Positions 40,657 through 49,820 are shown, numbered from the stretch's first letter. The stretch is 64,000 bases of DNA from an uncultured Alistipes sp. (GCF_949296715.1 NZ_CASFQD010000059.1:22970-86969), one strand, 5' to 3'. Program-made: numbers and translations. Notes: generated by a model from the letters alone, not told the origin.

Positions 40657-43074
40657 ATGACGAAACCCCTGCTGTGTCTGTTGCTGCTGCTGCCGTGCCT
40701 GGCGGCGGCCCAGTCCTTCGACGACGGGTATTATCCCTTCGCCGTGCGGGAGGAGCCGCAGCCGATGATCGAGACCGACACGACGCTCTTCTACCGCGCC
40801 GTGCAGGCCGCGGAGGATGCCTATGGCCGGATCACCGATTTCAACCTCCCGCAGGTGAGCCTGCGGCGCCGCGGGCAGGAGTTCCGCGACGAGCGCATCG
40901 AACTCGACGGCATCGTCGTCTCGTGGCGCCATACGGCGGCCCTGCGGCTGCTGGGTGCTGCGGAGGAGCACACGGCGGGCATTGCGGCGGAGAGCGATGC
41001 GCCGGGAGCGGCGGGCGGGGTGCGCCGCTTTGTCTTCACACCGGACGAGGCGCTCACGCCGCACCTGGCGTCGGTGCGTCTGACCGACCGCAACTACCGT
41101 GTGGGGGCGAAGGTCTCCTCGTCGCTCGACGTGGGGCGTGGCTGGCGGTTGCGCGTTGCGGCCGATGCCCGCACGGGGCGCGACATGCACGTTGAAGGGG
41201 TCTTCACGAATGCCCTGACGGCGGGATTCCACCTCTCGAAACGCTTTGCGGGCGGGTCGGAGTTGTCGCTGCTGGCCGTCGTGCCGCCCTCGGTGCGGGG
41301 CACGCGGTTGAGCTCCGTCGGGGAGGCCTTCACGCTGACGGGCGATCCGCTCTACAACCCCGCCTGGGGCTTCCAGCAGGGGCGTGTGCGCAATTCGCGC
41401 GTGCGGCGCGAGTGTGTGCCGCTCGGCGTTGCCTCCTGGCGCATGCCCTTGACGGCGAAGACGTCGCTCGCCCTGACCCTCGGCGGCGAGGCGGGCCTGC
41501 GCAGGTACAGTGCATTGGGATGGTACGACGCCCGCACGCCCATGCCCGACAACTACCGCTACCTGCCCTCCTATACGGGTGACCGGGAGAGCGAGCAGGC
41601 GTGGCGCTCGCGCGATGCCCGCTACACGCAGGTGCGCTGGGACGAGCTGATCGCCCAGAACCGCCTGGCGGGCGGCGAGGCGGTCTATGCGCTCGAGGAC
41701 CGGGTCGAGCGCATCGGCGACGTGCAGGCCGATGCGGCCTTCGTCACGGAGCTCGACGGGCGGCTGACGCTCCGCTACGGCGGCTGGGTGCGCCGCACGT
41801 CGACGCGCCACTACAAGCAGATGCGCGACCTGTTGGGGGCCGATTATCTCGTGGACATCGACCAGTACCTCGTCGACGACGACACCTACGGCAACCTGCT
41901 GCAGAACGACCTGCGCCATCCCGACCGGCGGATCGGCCGCGGCGACCGCTTCGGTTACGACTACACCTTCGTCGTGCGCGAGGCGGGTGTGCGTCTGCAG
42001 GCCGCCTACCGCTCCGACCGCCTGCGGGCCGATGCGGCCCTCGTGCTGTCGGACGGCGTGATCTTCCGCCGGGGCCACTACGAGAAGGAGCTCTTCCCCG
42101 GGTCGCTCTCCTGCGGTGCCTCTCGGCGGCTGCACTTCACACCCTATACGCTGCGGCTCTCGGCCGGCTGGGCCTTCACGCCGCGGCACTACCTCTCGGC
42201 CGCGCTGCTCGCCGCCGCCCGCATGCCCGAGGCGGAGGCGCTCTTCTTCCAGCCCCAGTACAACAACCGCACGGTGGATGACCCGGCGGCGGAGAAGAAC
42301 TACGCCGCAGAGCTTGCTTACCGCATGACGGGCCCCGTTGTCGGGCTGGAGGTGACGGCCTATGCCACGCTGCGGCTCGATGCCGCGCAGACGCAGCGTT
42401 ACTACGACGACATGGCGGGGCTCTACTGCGACATGTCCGTGAGCGGCATCGGGTGGCGGGCCCTCGGTGTGGAGGCTGCGGCCGATATCCGGCTGTCGCA
42501 GCGCTGGAGCCTGGCGCTGGCCGCGTCGGTGCAGCGCAGCGAGTATGTCCGCGATCCGCTGGTCACGGTGCTCTCCGATGCCGACAACACGGTGGTCGAC
42601 ATGCGGGCCGTGAGCCGCATGGGCGGTTGCGTGCCGGGCGGCGCGCCCCGCGCGACGGCCTGTGCCGAGCTGGCCTACTTCGGTCCGAAAGGGTGGGGAT
42701 GCCGCCTTTCGGCGGGATATGTCGGCGGACGGTATGCCGAGCCCTCCTTCCTGCGGCGCACGGACCGCATCGCCTCCCAGGGCGGCACGTCGCCCGAACT
42801 CTTCGACGCTTTCGTGCGGCAGGAGCGGCTGGACGACGCCCTGACACTCGGCGCCTCGCTCTTCAAGAGCTTCTATTTCGACCGTTCGCGCCTGGTCGCC
42901 GCCCTGATGCTGCGCAACCTGCTCGGCGACAACGATATGGTATACAGCGCCTACGAGGCGCAGCGCGTGCGCCGCATCGCGGCCGGTGACCAGACCCTCT
43001 GGCAGCCCCACGCCACGCGCCTGACCTACGCCCTGCCGCGGTCGTTTTACGTTACGGTTTCGTACCGTTTTTAA
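40657..43074 (+). CDS. Large outer-membrane beta-barrel, TonB-dependent-receptor-like
   Basis: 805 residues. Sec signal MTKPLLCLLLLLPCLAAAQ. The next ~130 residues may be a reduced plug-like region (ITDFNLPQVSLRRRGQEF, then RIELDGIVV). The rest is alternating beta-strand sequence with many Tyr/Arg and ends in SFYVTVSYRF, a C-terminal Phe typical of BamA-inserted barrels. No N-terminal carboxypeptidase-like domain or TonB box was recognised, so it is shorter and simpler than SusC-type receptors. It starts 373 bp after copA with its own promoter; a link to copper is only suggested by position. Confidence 0.7.
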   Translation: MTKPLLCLLLLLPCLAAAQSFDDGYYPFAVREEPQPMIETDTTLFYRAVQAAEDAYGRITDFNLPQVSLRRRGQEFRDERIELDGIVVSWRHTAALRLLGAAEEHTAGIAAESDAPGAAGGVRRFVFTPDEALTPHLASVRLTDRNYRVGAKVSSSLDVGRGWRLRVAADARTGRDMHVEGVFTNALTAGFHLSKRFAGGSELSLLAVVPPSVRGTRLSSVGEAFTLTGDPLYNPAWGFQQGRVRNSRVRRECVPLGVASWRMPLTAKTSLALTLGGEAGLRRYSALGWYDARTPMPDNYRYLPSYTGDRESEQAWRSRDARYTQVRWDELIAQNRLAGGEAVYALEDRVERIGDVQADAAFVTELDGRLTLRYGGWVRRTSTRHYKQMRDLLGADYLVDIDQYLVDDDTYGNLLQNDLRHPDRRIGRGDRFGYDYTFVVREAGVRLQAAYRSDRLRADAALVLSDGVIFRRGHYEKELFPGSLSCGASRRLHFTPYTLRLSAGWAFTPRHYLSAALLAAARMPEAEALFFQPQYNNRTVDDPAAEKNYAAELAYRMTGPVVGLEVTAYATLRLDAAQTQRYYDDMAGLYCDMSVSGIGWRALGVEAAADIRLSQRWSLALAASVQRSEYVRDPLVTVLSDADNTVVDMRAVSRMGGCVPGGAPRATACAELAYFGPKGWGCRLSAGYVGGRYAEPSFLRRTDRIASQGGTSPELFDAFVRQERLDDALTLGASLFKSFYFDRSRLVAALMLRNLLGDNDMVYSAYEAQRVRRIAAGDQTLWQPHATRLTYALPRSFYVTVSYRF

Positions 43075-43165
43075 CGGATATTGTAAAAAATTGTCGGAAT
43101 TTTTTGGATTTCGATGCAAAATTTGTAATTTGGAGAGGTAAAAACCTTAAAACTTTCAAAAGTCT

Positions 43166-44272
43166 ATGATTATCGGTATTCCCAAAGAGATCAAGAACAA
43201 CGAGAACCGCGTTGCTCTGACCCCCGCCGGCGCCCAGGAACTTACGCGGCGCGGACACAAGGTGTATGTGCAGGCTACGGCCGGTGTGAACAGCGGCTTT
43301 ACCGATGATGCCTACAAGACGGTCGGGGCGGAGATCCTGTCCACGATCGAGGAGGTCTACGCCACGGCCGAGATGATTATCAAGGTCAAGGAGCCGATCG
43401 CTCCCGAATACAAGCTCATCCGGGCCGGACAGCTCGTCTTCACCTACTTCCACTTCGCCAGCAGCGAGCCCCTGACCCGTGCGATGATCGACAGCGGTGC
43501 GGTGTGCTGTGCCTACGAGACCGTCGAACGGGCCGACCGTTCGCTGCCGCTGCTCATCCCGATGTCGGAGGTGGCGGGGCGCATGGCCACGCAGGAGGGA
43601 CGTTACTTCCTCGAGAAGCCCCGCGGCGGCAAGGGCGTGCTGCTGGGCGGCGTGCCGGGCGTGAAGCCCGCCAAGGTCTTCGTCATCGGCGCGGGTGTCG
43701 TCGGTACGGCGGCGGCGCGCACGGCGGCCGGAACGGGTGCCGACGTGACGATCTGCGACATTTCACTGCAACGCCTGACCTATCTGGCCGACGTGATGCC
43801 CAAGAACGTCAAGACGCTCATGTCCTCGGAATACAACATCCGCGAGGAGCTCAAGCACGCCGATCTGGTGATCGGTTCGGTGCTGATTCCCGGCGCGAAG
43901 GCCCCGAAGCTCGTGACGCGCGACATGCTCAAGCTCATGGAGCCCGGCACGGTGATGGTCGACGTGGCCATCGACCAGGGCGGCTGCTTCGAGACGTCGC
44001 GTCCCACGACGCACGAGGACCCCGTTTACTACGTCGACGGCATTCTCCACTACTGCGTGGCCAACATTCCGGGTGCCGTGCCGCGCACCTCAACGCTGGC
44101 CCTGACGAACGCCACGCTTCCCTATGCGATCCAGCTGGCCGACAAGGGGTGGCGGCGCGCAGCGCAGGAGAACCCCGAGCTGGCGCTGGGCCTGAACATC
44201 GTCGAGGGCAAGGTCGTCTACAAGCCCGTGGCCGAGGCCTGGGGACTGGATTACGAGCCGCTGGCGCTCTGA
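43166..44272 (+). CDS. ald: Alanine dehydrogenase
   Basis: 368 residues, the family length. It interconverts L-alanine and pyruvate plus ammonia with NAD(H). Seen: IGIPKEIKNNENRVALTPAG (substrate-binding Arg and Lys), IIKVKEPIAPEY, YFHFASSEPLT, and the NAD fold VFVIGAGVVGTAAARTAAG; near the end PGAVPRTSTLALTNATLPY. The upstream region is AT-rich, with a possible -7 element TAATTTGG near 43126; no strong TATCTTTG is seen. In a gut anaerobe it may balance ammonia and pyruvate (inference). Confidence 0.96.
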   Translation: MIIGIPKEIKNNENRVALTPAGAQELTRRGHKVYVQATAGVNSGFTDDAYKTVGAEILSTIEEVYATAEMIIKVKEPIAPEYKLIRAGQLVFTYFHFASSEPLTRAMIDSGAVCCAYETVERADRSLPLLIPMSEVAGRMATQEGRYFLEKPRGGKGVLLGGVPGVKPAKVFVIGAGVVGTAAARTAAGTGADVTICDISLQRLTYLADVMPKNVKTLMSSEYNIREELKHADLVIGSVLIPGAKAPKLVTRDMLKLMEPGTVMVDVAIDQGGCFETSRPTTHEDPVYYVDGILHYCVANIPGAVPRTSTLALTNATLPYAIQLADKGWRRAAQENPELALGLNIVEGKVVYKPVAEAWGLDYEPLAL

Positions 44273-44539
44273 CGCGGCGCTCAAGCAACGGGGAGAGAGG
44301 GGGACGGTCGGTTGCGCCGTCTTCCTCTCTTCGCATGCGGCGCATCCGGTGGGGCATGCGGCCGGGTCTGTCCGCGCCCTGTCTGGACCCAGCCCTTGTT
44401 TGTCTGCGCCCTGTCCGTGTTGTCCGGGCCTGTTGCCGCTGTCCGCGACCCGTTATCCTCCATCCGCCACTTGAATGCCGGGGCGGGGAGCTGCGGCGGG
44501 GCACCGGCAAATAAATTTGCCGCGACGGCTGCTTTGCAC
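44273..44539. other. Gap between ald and obgE
   Basis: Starts with a possible 13-bp hairpin (GAGAGGGGGACGG / CCGTCTTCCTCTC, two wobble pairs, no T run) at about 44291-44325. It is followed by pyrimidine-rich semi-repetitive sequence built on GTCTGTCCGCGCCCTGTC. No gene seen. Confidence 0.5.
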
Positions 44540-44547
44540 TATCTTTG
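44516..44547 (+). promoter_or_regulatory. Promoter of obgE
   Basis: TTTG (44516-44519), 20-nt spacer, TATCTTTG (44540-44547); the ATG at 44565 is 17 nt on. A model example of the Bacteroidetes promoter. Confidence 0.85.
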
Positions 44548-44564
44548 TACCCAAAACCGATGTT

Positions 44565-45575
44565 ATGGCAGGTTCGAACTTTGTAGACTACGTGAAGATA
44601 TTTGCCCGCTCGGGCCACGGCGGCGCCGGCTCGGCGCATTTCCGCCGCGAGAAATTCGTGGCCTTCGGCGGCCCGGACGGCGGCGACGGCGGCAAGGGCG
44701 GCAGCATCGTCCTGCAGGGCGACAAGCAGTACTGGACGCTCATCCACCTCAAGTACCAGCGCCACCAGTTCGCCGAGGACGGCGAGAACGGCTCCGGGGC
44801 CCGCTCCTCGGGCAAGGATGCGCGCGACATCGTCATCCCGGTGCCGCTGGGCACCGTGGCGCGCCGCGTCGTCGAGACCGAGGAGGGCACGACGACGGAG
44901 TTCGTCGGCGAGGTGACCGAGGACGGCGAGCAGCTCGTGCTGCTGAAGGGCGGACGCGGAGGACTGGGCAACTGGCACTTCAAGAGCGCTACGAACCAGA
45001 CGCCGCGCTATGCGCAGCCGGGCGAGGAGGGCGACGAAGGGGCCTTCATCCTCGAACTGAAGGTGCTGGCCGACGTCGGGCTCGTGGGATTCCCCAACGC
45101 CGGGAAATCGACGCTGCTCTCGGTCGTGTCGGCCGCCAAGCCCAAGATTGCCAACTACGCCTTCACGACGCTCGAACCCAACCTGGGTATCGTCGAGGTG
45201 CGCGACCACAAGTCGTTCGTCATGGCCGACATCCCGGGCATCATCGAGGGGGCGCACGAGGGTCGCGGCCTCGGCACGCGCTTCCTGCGCCACATCGAGC
45301 GCAACTCGGTGCTGCTTTTCATGATTCCGGCCGACAGCGACGACATCCGCCGCGACTACGACATCCTGCTGGGCGAGCTGACGCAGTACAACCCCGAGCT
45401 GCTCGACAAGCAGCGGCTGCTGGCCGTCACGAAGTGCGACATGCTCGACGAGGAGCTCATCGCCGAGATGCGTGCCCACCTGCCCGAGGGCGTGCCCGCG
45501 CTCTTCATCTCGTCGGTCTCGGGGCTGAATATCCAGCAGCTCAAGGATATGCTCTGGGAGGCGCTGCAGCGCTGA
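44565..45575 (+). CDS. obgE: Obg/CgtA GTPase
   Basis: 336 residues. The glycine-rich Obg domain (residues ~1-158) shows ARSGHGGAGSAHFRREKFV and GGPDGGDGGKGGSIV. The G domain has GFPNAGKST (G1), DIPGIIEGAHEGRGLGTRF (G3) and TKCDMLD (G4). It lacks the variable C-terminal OCT domain and is on the short side for the family. Obg GTPases help 50S ribosome assembly and link growth to GTP/ppGpp levels. Its last 35 bp overlap the end of the DUF5689 gene on the other strand. Confidence 0.96.
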   Translation: MAGSNFVDYVKIFARSGHGGAGSAHFRREKFVAFGGPDGGDGGKGGSIVLQGDKQYWTLIHLKYQRHQFAEDGENGSGARSSGKDARDIVIPVPLGTVARRVVETEEGTTTEFVGEVTEDGEQLVLLKGGRGGLGNWHFKSATNQTPRYAQPGEEGDEGAFILELKVLADVGLVGFPNAGKSTLLSVVSAAKPKIANYAFTTLEPNLGIVEVRDHKSFVMADIPGIIEGAHEGRGLGTRFLRHIERNSVLLFMIPADSDDIRRDYDILLGELTQYNPELLDKQRLLAVTKCDMLDEELIAEMRAHLPEGVPALFISSVSGLNIQQLKDMLWEALQR

Positions 45576-46383
45576 CGAACAGCACGCCGCAGTCGGTGAC
45601 GCGGAGCGTGAACTTTCCGTTGAAACAGTCGACAATACCGCATAGCGAGCCCGTGCCGGAAGGTACGGGCTCGTCGGCATAGGTGCAGGTCGAGGCGGCG
45701 CGCACGGTGAATGTGTTGCCGTCGGTGTCGACGATGCGGTGCTCGGTTGTCGTGTGGCGACCCGTTTCGGGATCGACGGCGCACCACGTGCCGCCGTCGG
45801 GGAAGCATACGCCGTCGAGACGGACGTAGCGGTCGATGTCCGCCGTGCCGATTTCAGGGATGGTGCGCAGCTGCGGCTCCGGACGGGAGCCGTCGGGCGG
45901 CGAGACCGTCAGGTAGCGGGACAGGTCCGCGGCGGCGATGCGCCCCGGACCGTCGTCCGTCGGCGTCGTCCCGAGGACGAGTTTGCCGCCGTATTCGCAG
46001 AGCGTCAGCCCGTTGCAGCGCACGGTCAGCACGTAGCCGAACGGGTAGTCGTAGAAGAGGTCCGTGGCGTCGACGGCGAGGCTGATGCCGCCGTAGGCAT
46101 CCTCGAGGACGAGTGTCTTGTAGAACTCCCCGAAGCAGTCGTTGCCCGTGATGCGGCCGCGGATGTTGATCTCCTGCCGGACGGCAGTGGCGCCGCTTCG
46201 GTCCGCAAGGGCCTTGAGCCGGGTGATGGAGACCGTCTCGTCGTCGGAAGGGCCGCCGTAGCGGGGTGCGGTGGCCCGGTCGTACCCCGCGCCGAAGAGC
46301 AGGAGCAGGCAGGTCATTCCGGCGCGCAGCAGCGCGGTGCGTGCCCGTGCCGTTGTCCGGTCATTGCAGCAGGTCCTCTTCAT
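45541..46383 (-). CDS. DUF5689-type exported protein, second paralogue, no lipobox cysteine
   Basis: 280 residues from the ATG at 46383, which lies 23 bp inside the end of the preceding paralogue. Features shared with it: the order signal-ITRLKAL, REINIRGRITGNDCFGEFYKT (here QEINIRGRITGND), GGISLAVDATDLFYDYPFG and VRLDGVCFPDGGTWCAV. These match DUF5689, an OB-like domain of Bacteroidetes surface proteins. The signal ends LLLLFGAGYDRA where the paralogue has LLLGGCYDSH, so the cysteine for lipidation is missing. The 3' end runs 35 bp into obgE on the opposite strand. Function unknown. Confidence 0.72.
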   Translation of the reverse strand: MKRTCCNDRTTARARTALLRAGMTCLLLLFGAGYDRATAPRYGGPSDDETVSITRLKALADRSGATAVRQEINIRGRITGNDCFGEFYKTLVLEDAYGGISLAVDATDLFYDYPFGYVLTVRCNGLTLCEYGGKLVLGTTPTDDGPGRIAAADLSRYLTVSPPDGSRPEPQLRTIPEIGTADIDRYVRLDGVCFPDGGTWCAVDPETGRHTTTEHRIVDTDGNTFTVRAASTCTYADEPVPSGTGSLCGIVDCFNGKFTLRVTDCGVLFVSAAAPPRAYP

Positions 46384-47122
46384 GGCGCGGTTTGAGCAGG
46401 TAGTGCCCGGCATCGTCGCGTTGCAGGATGCCCGTGATCGACCCGGGGCCCGTCGGGACCTTCCGGTCGGCAAAGCGGGCGTAGGGGCGGACATAGGTGC
46501 GGATTTCGGCTCCCGTATCGTCGCGGAAACGCTTTTCTCCGCTCCACGAACCTTCGATGACCTCTTCGGGCGCATAGCGCAGACCGTCGATGCGGACAAG
46601 GCTTCCGCAGCGGGCGGGTGTCAGTTCGGCGATCGTGAGCCGGGTGGGGAGGACTGCTTGCAGTGCTTCATCGTGCCGCTCGACATGGGCGTCGAGCGCG
46701 GGTTTCGAGCCGATGTAGTCGGTCGTGTAGCCGCTGCCCGGAGCGGGCTCGCGGCCGACCTGCACGACGCCGCGGCTGCGGCCCGCAGCCAGCCCCTCGA
46801 GGTGCAGCGTCACGCGGCATCCCACCGGGAAGTCGTTGTGCAGCTGGTCGATACCGGCCATTACCTCCAGTCCGGCACCCGCCTCCTCGATGCAGAACGT
46901 GCGGTAGAAGTTGCCCGCCTCGTCGCTGGTTGTCACTACGCCCTCCAGCACCACGTCGCCCGTGATGGCCGGGGTCTGGCCGACGAGTGCTTCGTTGAAG
47001 CGGGCGATCGTCGTCGTGACGGCCGCCGGTTGCGACGGCTTCCCCTCCGTGCGGAAATGCGAGTCGTAGCAGCCGCCGAGCAGCAGTGCCGCGGCGCAGA
47101 GTATCGGCCCCGCGTGCGACAT
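46361..47122 (-). CDS. DUF5689-type lipoprotein, first paralogue
   Basis: 253 residues. Signal MSHAGPILCAAALLLGGC with lipobox cysteine at residue 18. Body: VTTTIARFNEALVGQTPAI, DVVLEGVVTTSDEAGNFYRT, LHNDFPVGCRVTLHLEGLA. This is the DUF5689 pattern, an OB-like fold seen in Bacteroidetes outer-surface proteins, often joined to nuclease or Ig-like domains; none is joined here. Its ATG overlaps the serB stop (TGATG), and its end overlaps the next paralogue, so serB and the two DUF5689 genes form one tightly packed unit. Function unknown. Confidence 0.75.
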   Translation of the reverse strand: MSHAGPILCAAALLLGGCYDSHFRTEGKPSQPAAVTTTIARFNEALVGQTPAITGDVVLEGVVTTSDEAGNFYRTFCIEEAGAGLEVMAGIDQLHNDFPVGCRVTLHLEGLAAGRSRGVVQVGREPAPGSGYTTDYIGSKPALDAHVERHDEALQAVLPTRLTIAELTPARCGSLVRIDGLRYAPEEVIEGSWSGEKRFRDDTGAEIRTYVRPYARFADRKVPTGPGSITGILQRDDAGHYLLKPRHEEDLLQ

Positions 47123-48348
47123 CACGGCTCGATGCGCGAATCCTTCAGCCCGAGGAAGTAGAGGATGCCGTCCAGGCCGATCGTCGAGATCGACTGCCGG
47201 GCCGTGGCCTTGACCTTGGGCTTGGCGTGGAAGGCGATGCCCAGACCCGCGAGGTTGAGCATCGGCAGGTCGTTCGCTCCGTCGCCGACGGCCACCGACT
47301 GCGCGATGTTGATCGACTCGAACTGGCACAGCAGCCGCAGCAGTTCGGCCTTGCGGCGTCCGTCGACGATCTCGCCGACGTAGCGGCCCGTGAGGTGGCC
47401 GTCCTCGATCTCGAGTTCGTTGGCGTAGACGTAGTCGAAGCCGTATTTCTGGCGGAGGTAGTTGCCGAAGTAGGTGAAGCCGCCCGAGAGGATCGCCGTC
47501 TTGTAGCCCACGCGCTTGAGGATGGTCATCATGCGCTCGAGCCCCTCGGTGATGGGCAGGTTGCGGGCGATGTCCTCCATGACCGAGACGTCGAGTCCCT
47601 TGAGCAGGGCGACGCGCTGCGTGAAGCTCTCGCGGAAGTCGATCTCGCCGCGCATGGCGCTGGCCGTGATCTCGCGGACCTTGTCGCCGACACCGGCCCG
47701 TTCGGCCAGTTCGTCGATCACCTCCGTCTCGATGAGTGTCGAGTCCATGTCGAAGCAGATCAGACGGCGGCTGCGGCGGTAGATGTCGTCCTTCTGGAAG
47801 GAGACGTCGAGCCCGATCTCGGAGAGGTTCATGAAGCCCTCCTGCATGGTGCTGCGGTCGGCGTCGGAGAGCGATCCGCGCACCGAGAGCTCGATGCACG
47901 ACTTGGCGGCGCGGTTGTCCTCGCTGAGGGGCATGCGGCCCGTGAGGCGCCGGATGGCGTCGATGTTCAGCCCGTGCTGCGCCACGACCTTCGTCACCTC
48001 GGCGATGTGGCGCGCCGTGACGGTGCGTCCGAGCAGCGTGATGATGTAGCGGTTCTTGCCCTGGCGTGCGACCCAGTCGTTGTATTTGTGTTCGGGAATC
48101 GGCGTGAAGCGGATCATCACGCCCAGCTCCGAAGCCTTGAAAAGCAGCTCCTTCATGATGTTTCCCGACTTGTCGGGCGTGGTCAGGATCAGGATGCCGA
48201 GCGTCAGCGACTGGTGGATGTTGGCCTGTCCGATATCGAGAATGAAGGCGTCGTAGCGTGCGAGAATCTCCGTGAGCGACGAGGTCATGCCGGGCTTGTC
48301 CTCGCCCGAGATGTTTATCTGGATGATTTCGACGTTGTTTTGCATCAT
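47122..48348 (-). CDS. serB: Phosphoserine phosphatase with ACT domains
   Basis: 408 residues from the first of two adjacent ATGs (48348, 48345). Two N-terminal ACT-like domains (IIQINISGEDKPGMTSSLTE and NRYIITLLGRTVTARHIAEV) precede a HAD domain with motif I CFDMDSTLIETEVIDELAE, AILSGGFTYFGNYLRQKYG (motif II) and VAVGDGANDLPMLNLAGLG (motif IV). It makes serine from phosphoserine, the last step of serine synthesis; the ACT domains probably sense an amino acid. It diverges from the MscS gene and is translationally coupled to the DUF5689 pair, which have no obvious link to serine. Confidence 0.95.
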   Translation of the reverse strand: MMQNNVEIIQINISGEDKPGMTSSLTEILARYDAFILDIGQANIHQSLTLGILILTTPDKSGNIMKELLFKASELGVMIRFTPIPEHKYNDWVARQGKNRYIITLLGRTVTARHIAEVTKVVAQHGLNIDAIRRLTGRMPLSEDNRAAKSCIELSVRGSLSDADRSTMQEGFMNLSEIGLDVSFQKDDIYRRSRRLICFDMDSTLIETEVIDELAERAGVGDKVREITASAMRGEIDFRESFTQRVALLKGLDVSVMEDIARNLPITEGLERMMTILKRVGYKTAILSGGFTYFGNYLRQKYGFDYVYANELEIEDGHLTGRYVGEIVDGRRKAELLRLLCQFESINIAQSVAVGDGANDLPMLNLAGLGIAFHAKPKVKATARQSISTIGLDGILYFLGLKDSRIEP

Positions 48349-48416
48349 AAGGTCATTTTTGAGGATTAGTTCGACAGAATCGTTAACAAAGTTAATAAAG
48401 TTCTCCGTTTTTTGCG

Positions 48417-48424
48417 TATTTTTG
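48417..48424 (+). promoter_or_regulatory. -7 box of the MscS gene
   Basis: TATTTTTG, 29 nt before the ATG at 48454. Confidence 0.6.
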
Positions 48425-48453
48425 CCCCACAAACTTTTGGAGACCGAAGAAAT

Positions 48454-49365
48454 ATGTGGACATTCCTTGCCGCCGAAACGGCCGAGCCGCTTATCCTGCC
48501 CGACAGCGTGCAGAAGGCAAACCTCGCGAAGGCCGTCGAGAAGATAGCCAGTCTCGACTACCACGAGCTGCTGCAGACGATGCTCTCGGAGTCGGTCTGG
48601 GTCATCATCAAGATACTGATCGCCCTGGCGATCTACTTCATCGGCCGCTGGATCGTGCACCGCGTCGTGCGGCTCATCGACGTGGCCATGGAGCACCGCA
48701 AGGTCGACGTTTCGCTGCGGTCGTTCACACGCAACACCGTGCGGGTGATCTTCTCGCTGATCCTCGTGCTGATCGTCGTGCAGACGCTCGGCGTGAACGT
48801 CACGTCGCTCATCGCCGTCTTCTCGGCCGCGACGCTGGCCATCGGTATGGCCTTGAGCGGTACGGCGCAGAACTTCGCTGGCGGCGTGATGATCCTCGTG
48901 ATGAAACCCTACCGCGTGGGCGACTACATCTCGGCCCAGGGACAGTCGGGTACGGTGCGCGAGATCAAGCTCTTCTCGACGGTCATCACGACCTCGGACA
49001 ACCAAACGATCTACATCCCGAACAACGCCATCGCCACGGCCATCATCGACAACTATTCGACGGCCGAGCAGCGGCGTGTCGACTGGACCGTGGGCATCTC
49101 CTACGGCGACGACGTGGATGTGGCGCGGCGCGTGATCCTCGGGATGCTGGCCGCCGACGCGCGCATCCTGAAGGAGCCTGCCGCCGTGGTGCGCGTGGCG
49201 GCGCTGGCCGACAGCTCGGTGAACCTCACCGTGCGGGCCTGGGTGGCGAACGCCGACTACTGGGATGTCTTCTTCGAGTACAACGAACGCTTCTACAAGG
49301 AGCTGCCCGCCGCGGGCATCAGCTTCCCCTTCCCGCAGATGGACGTACACGTCAAAAACGACTGA
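48454..49365 (+). CDS. Small-conductance mechanosensitive channel (MscS family)
   Basis: 303 residues. Three membrane helices: ~48-70, 80-105 and the pore helix (SLIAVFSAATLAIGMALSGTAQNFAGG, with Ala/Gly packing). The beta domain follows, VMILVMKPYRVGDYISAQGQSGTVREIKLFSTVI and IPNNAIATAIIDNYS. It releases solutes when membrane tension rises after hypo-osmotic shock. Inner membrane, heptameric in homologues. The DUF5606 gene follows after 29 bp, so they may be one transcript. Confidence 0.95.
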   Translation: MWTFLAAETAEPLILPDSVQKANLAKAVEKIASLDYHELLQTMLSESVWVIIKILIALAIYFIGRWIVHRVVRLIDVAMEHRKVDVSLRSFTRNTVRVIFSLILVLIVVQTLGVNVTSLIAVFSAATLAIGMALSGTAQNFAGGVMILVMKPYRVGDYISAQGQSGTVREIKLFSTVITTSDNQTIYIPNNAIATAIIDNYSTAEQRRVDWTVGISYGDDVDVARRVILGMLAADARILKEPAAVVRVAALADSSVNLTVRAWVANADYWDVFFEYNERFYKELPAAGISFPFPQMDVHVKND

Positions 49366-49394
49366 CAACACACAAAAACAAGCAATAGAAAACT

Positions 49395-49820
49395 ATGGAA
49401 TTGAGAGAAATTCTGGCCATTTCGGGCCAACCCGGACTTTATAGGTACGTGGCGCAGTCGACGCGCGGCGTGATTGTGGAATCGCTGCTCGACGGCCGCC
49501 GCATGAATGCCTCGGCTTCGTCGAAGGTGAGCGCGCTCTCCGAGATTTCGATGTTCACCGAGGGCGACGACATCGCGCTGGCCGACGTCTTCACGCGCAT
49601 CTACGCCCACACGGGCGGCAAGGAGGCAATCAGCCCCAAGGAGACGCCCGAACGGCTGAAGGAGGCCTTTGCCGAGGTGCTGCCCGAGTACGACCGCGAC
49701 CGCGTGCACGTCTCGGACATCAAAAAGTGCTTCTCGTGGTACAACATCCTCATCGGAGCCGGATTCACCGAGTTCAAGCTCCCGTCGGAGGAGGAGGCCG
49801 CGGAGTCCGAAAAGGAGTAG
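49395..49820 (+). CDS. DUF5606-type cytosolic protein
   Basis: 141 residues. LREILAISGQPGLYRYVAQ at the start, then SKVSALSEISMFTEGDDIALADVF and SDIKKCFSWYNILIGAGFTEF, the pattern of DUF5606, a conserved Bacteroidetes family. The C-terminus is acidic. No membrane segment. Function unknown; it commonly sits beside housekeeping genes. It lies 29 bp after the MscS gene and 95 bp before mgsA. Confidence 0.8.
   Translation: MELREILAISGQPGLYRYVAQSTRGVIVESLLDGRRMNASASSKVSALSEISMFTEGDDIALADVFTRIYAHTGGKEAISPKETPERLKEAFAEVLPEYDRDRVHVSDIKKCFSWYNILIGAGFTEFKLPSEEEAAESEKE

Noticed and set aside
40144..43119. 991-codon minus-strand open frame over the outer-membrane barrel gene
   Set aside because: The plus strand encodes a protein with a signal peptide and C-terminal Phe behind a -7 box; the minus frame has no such features.
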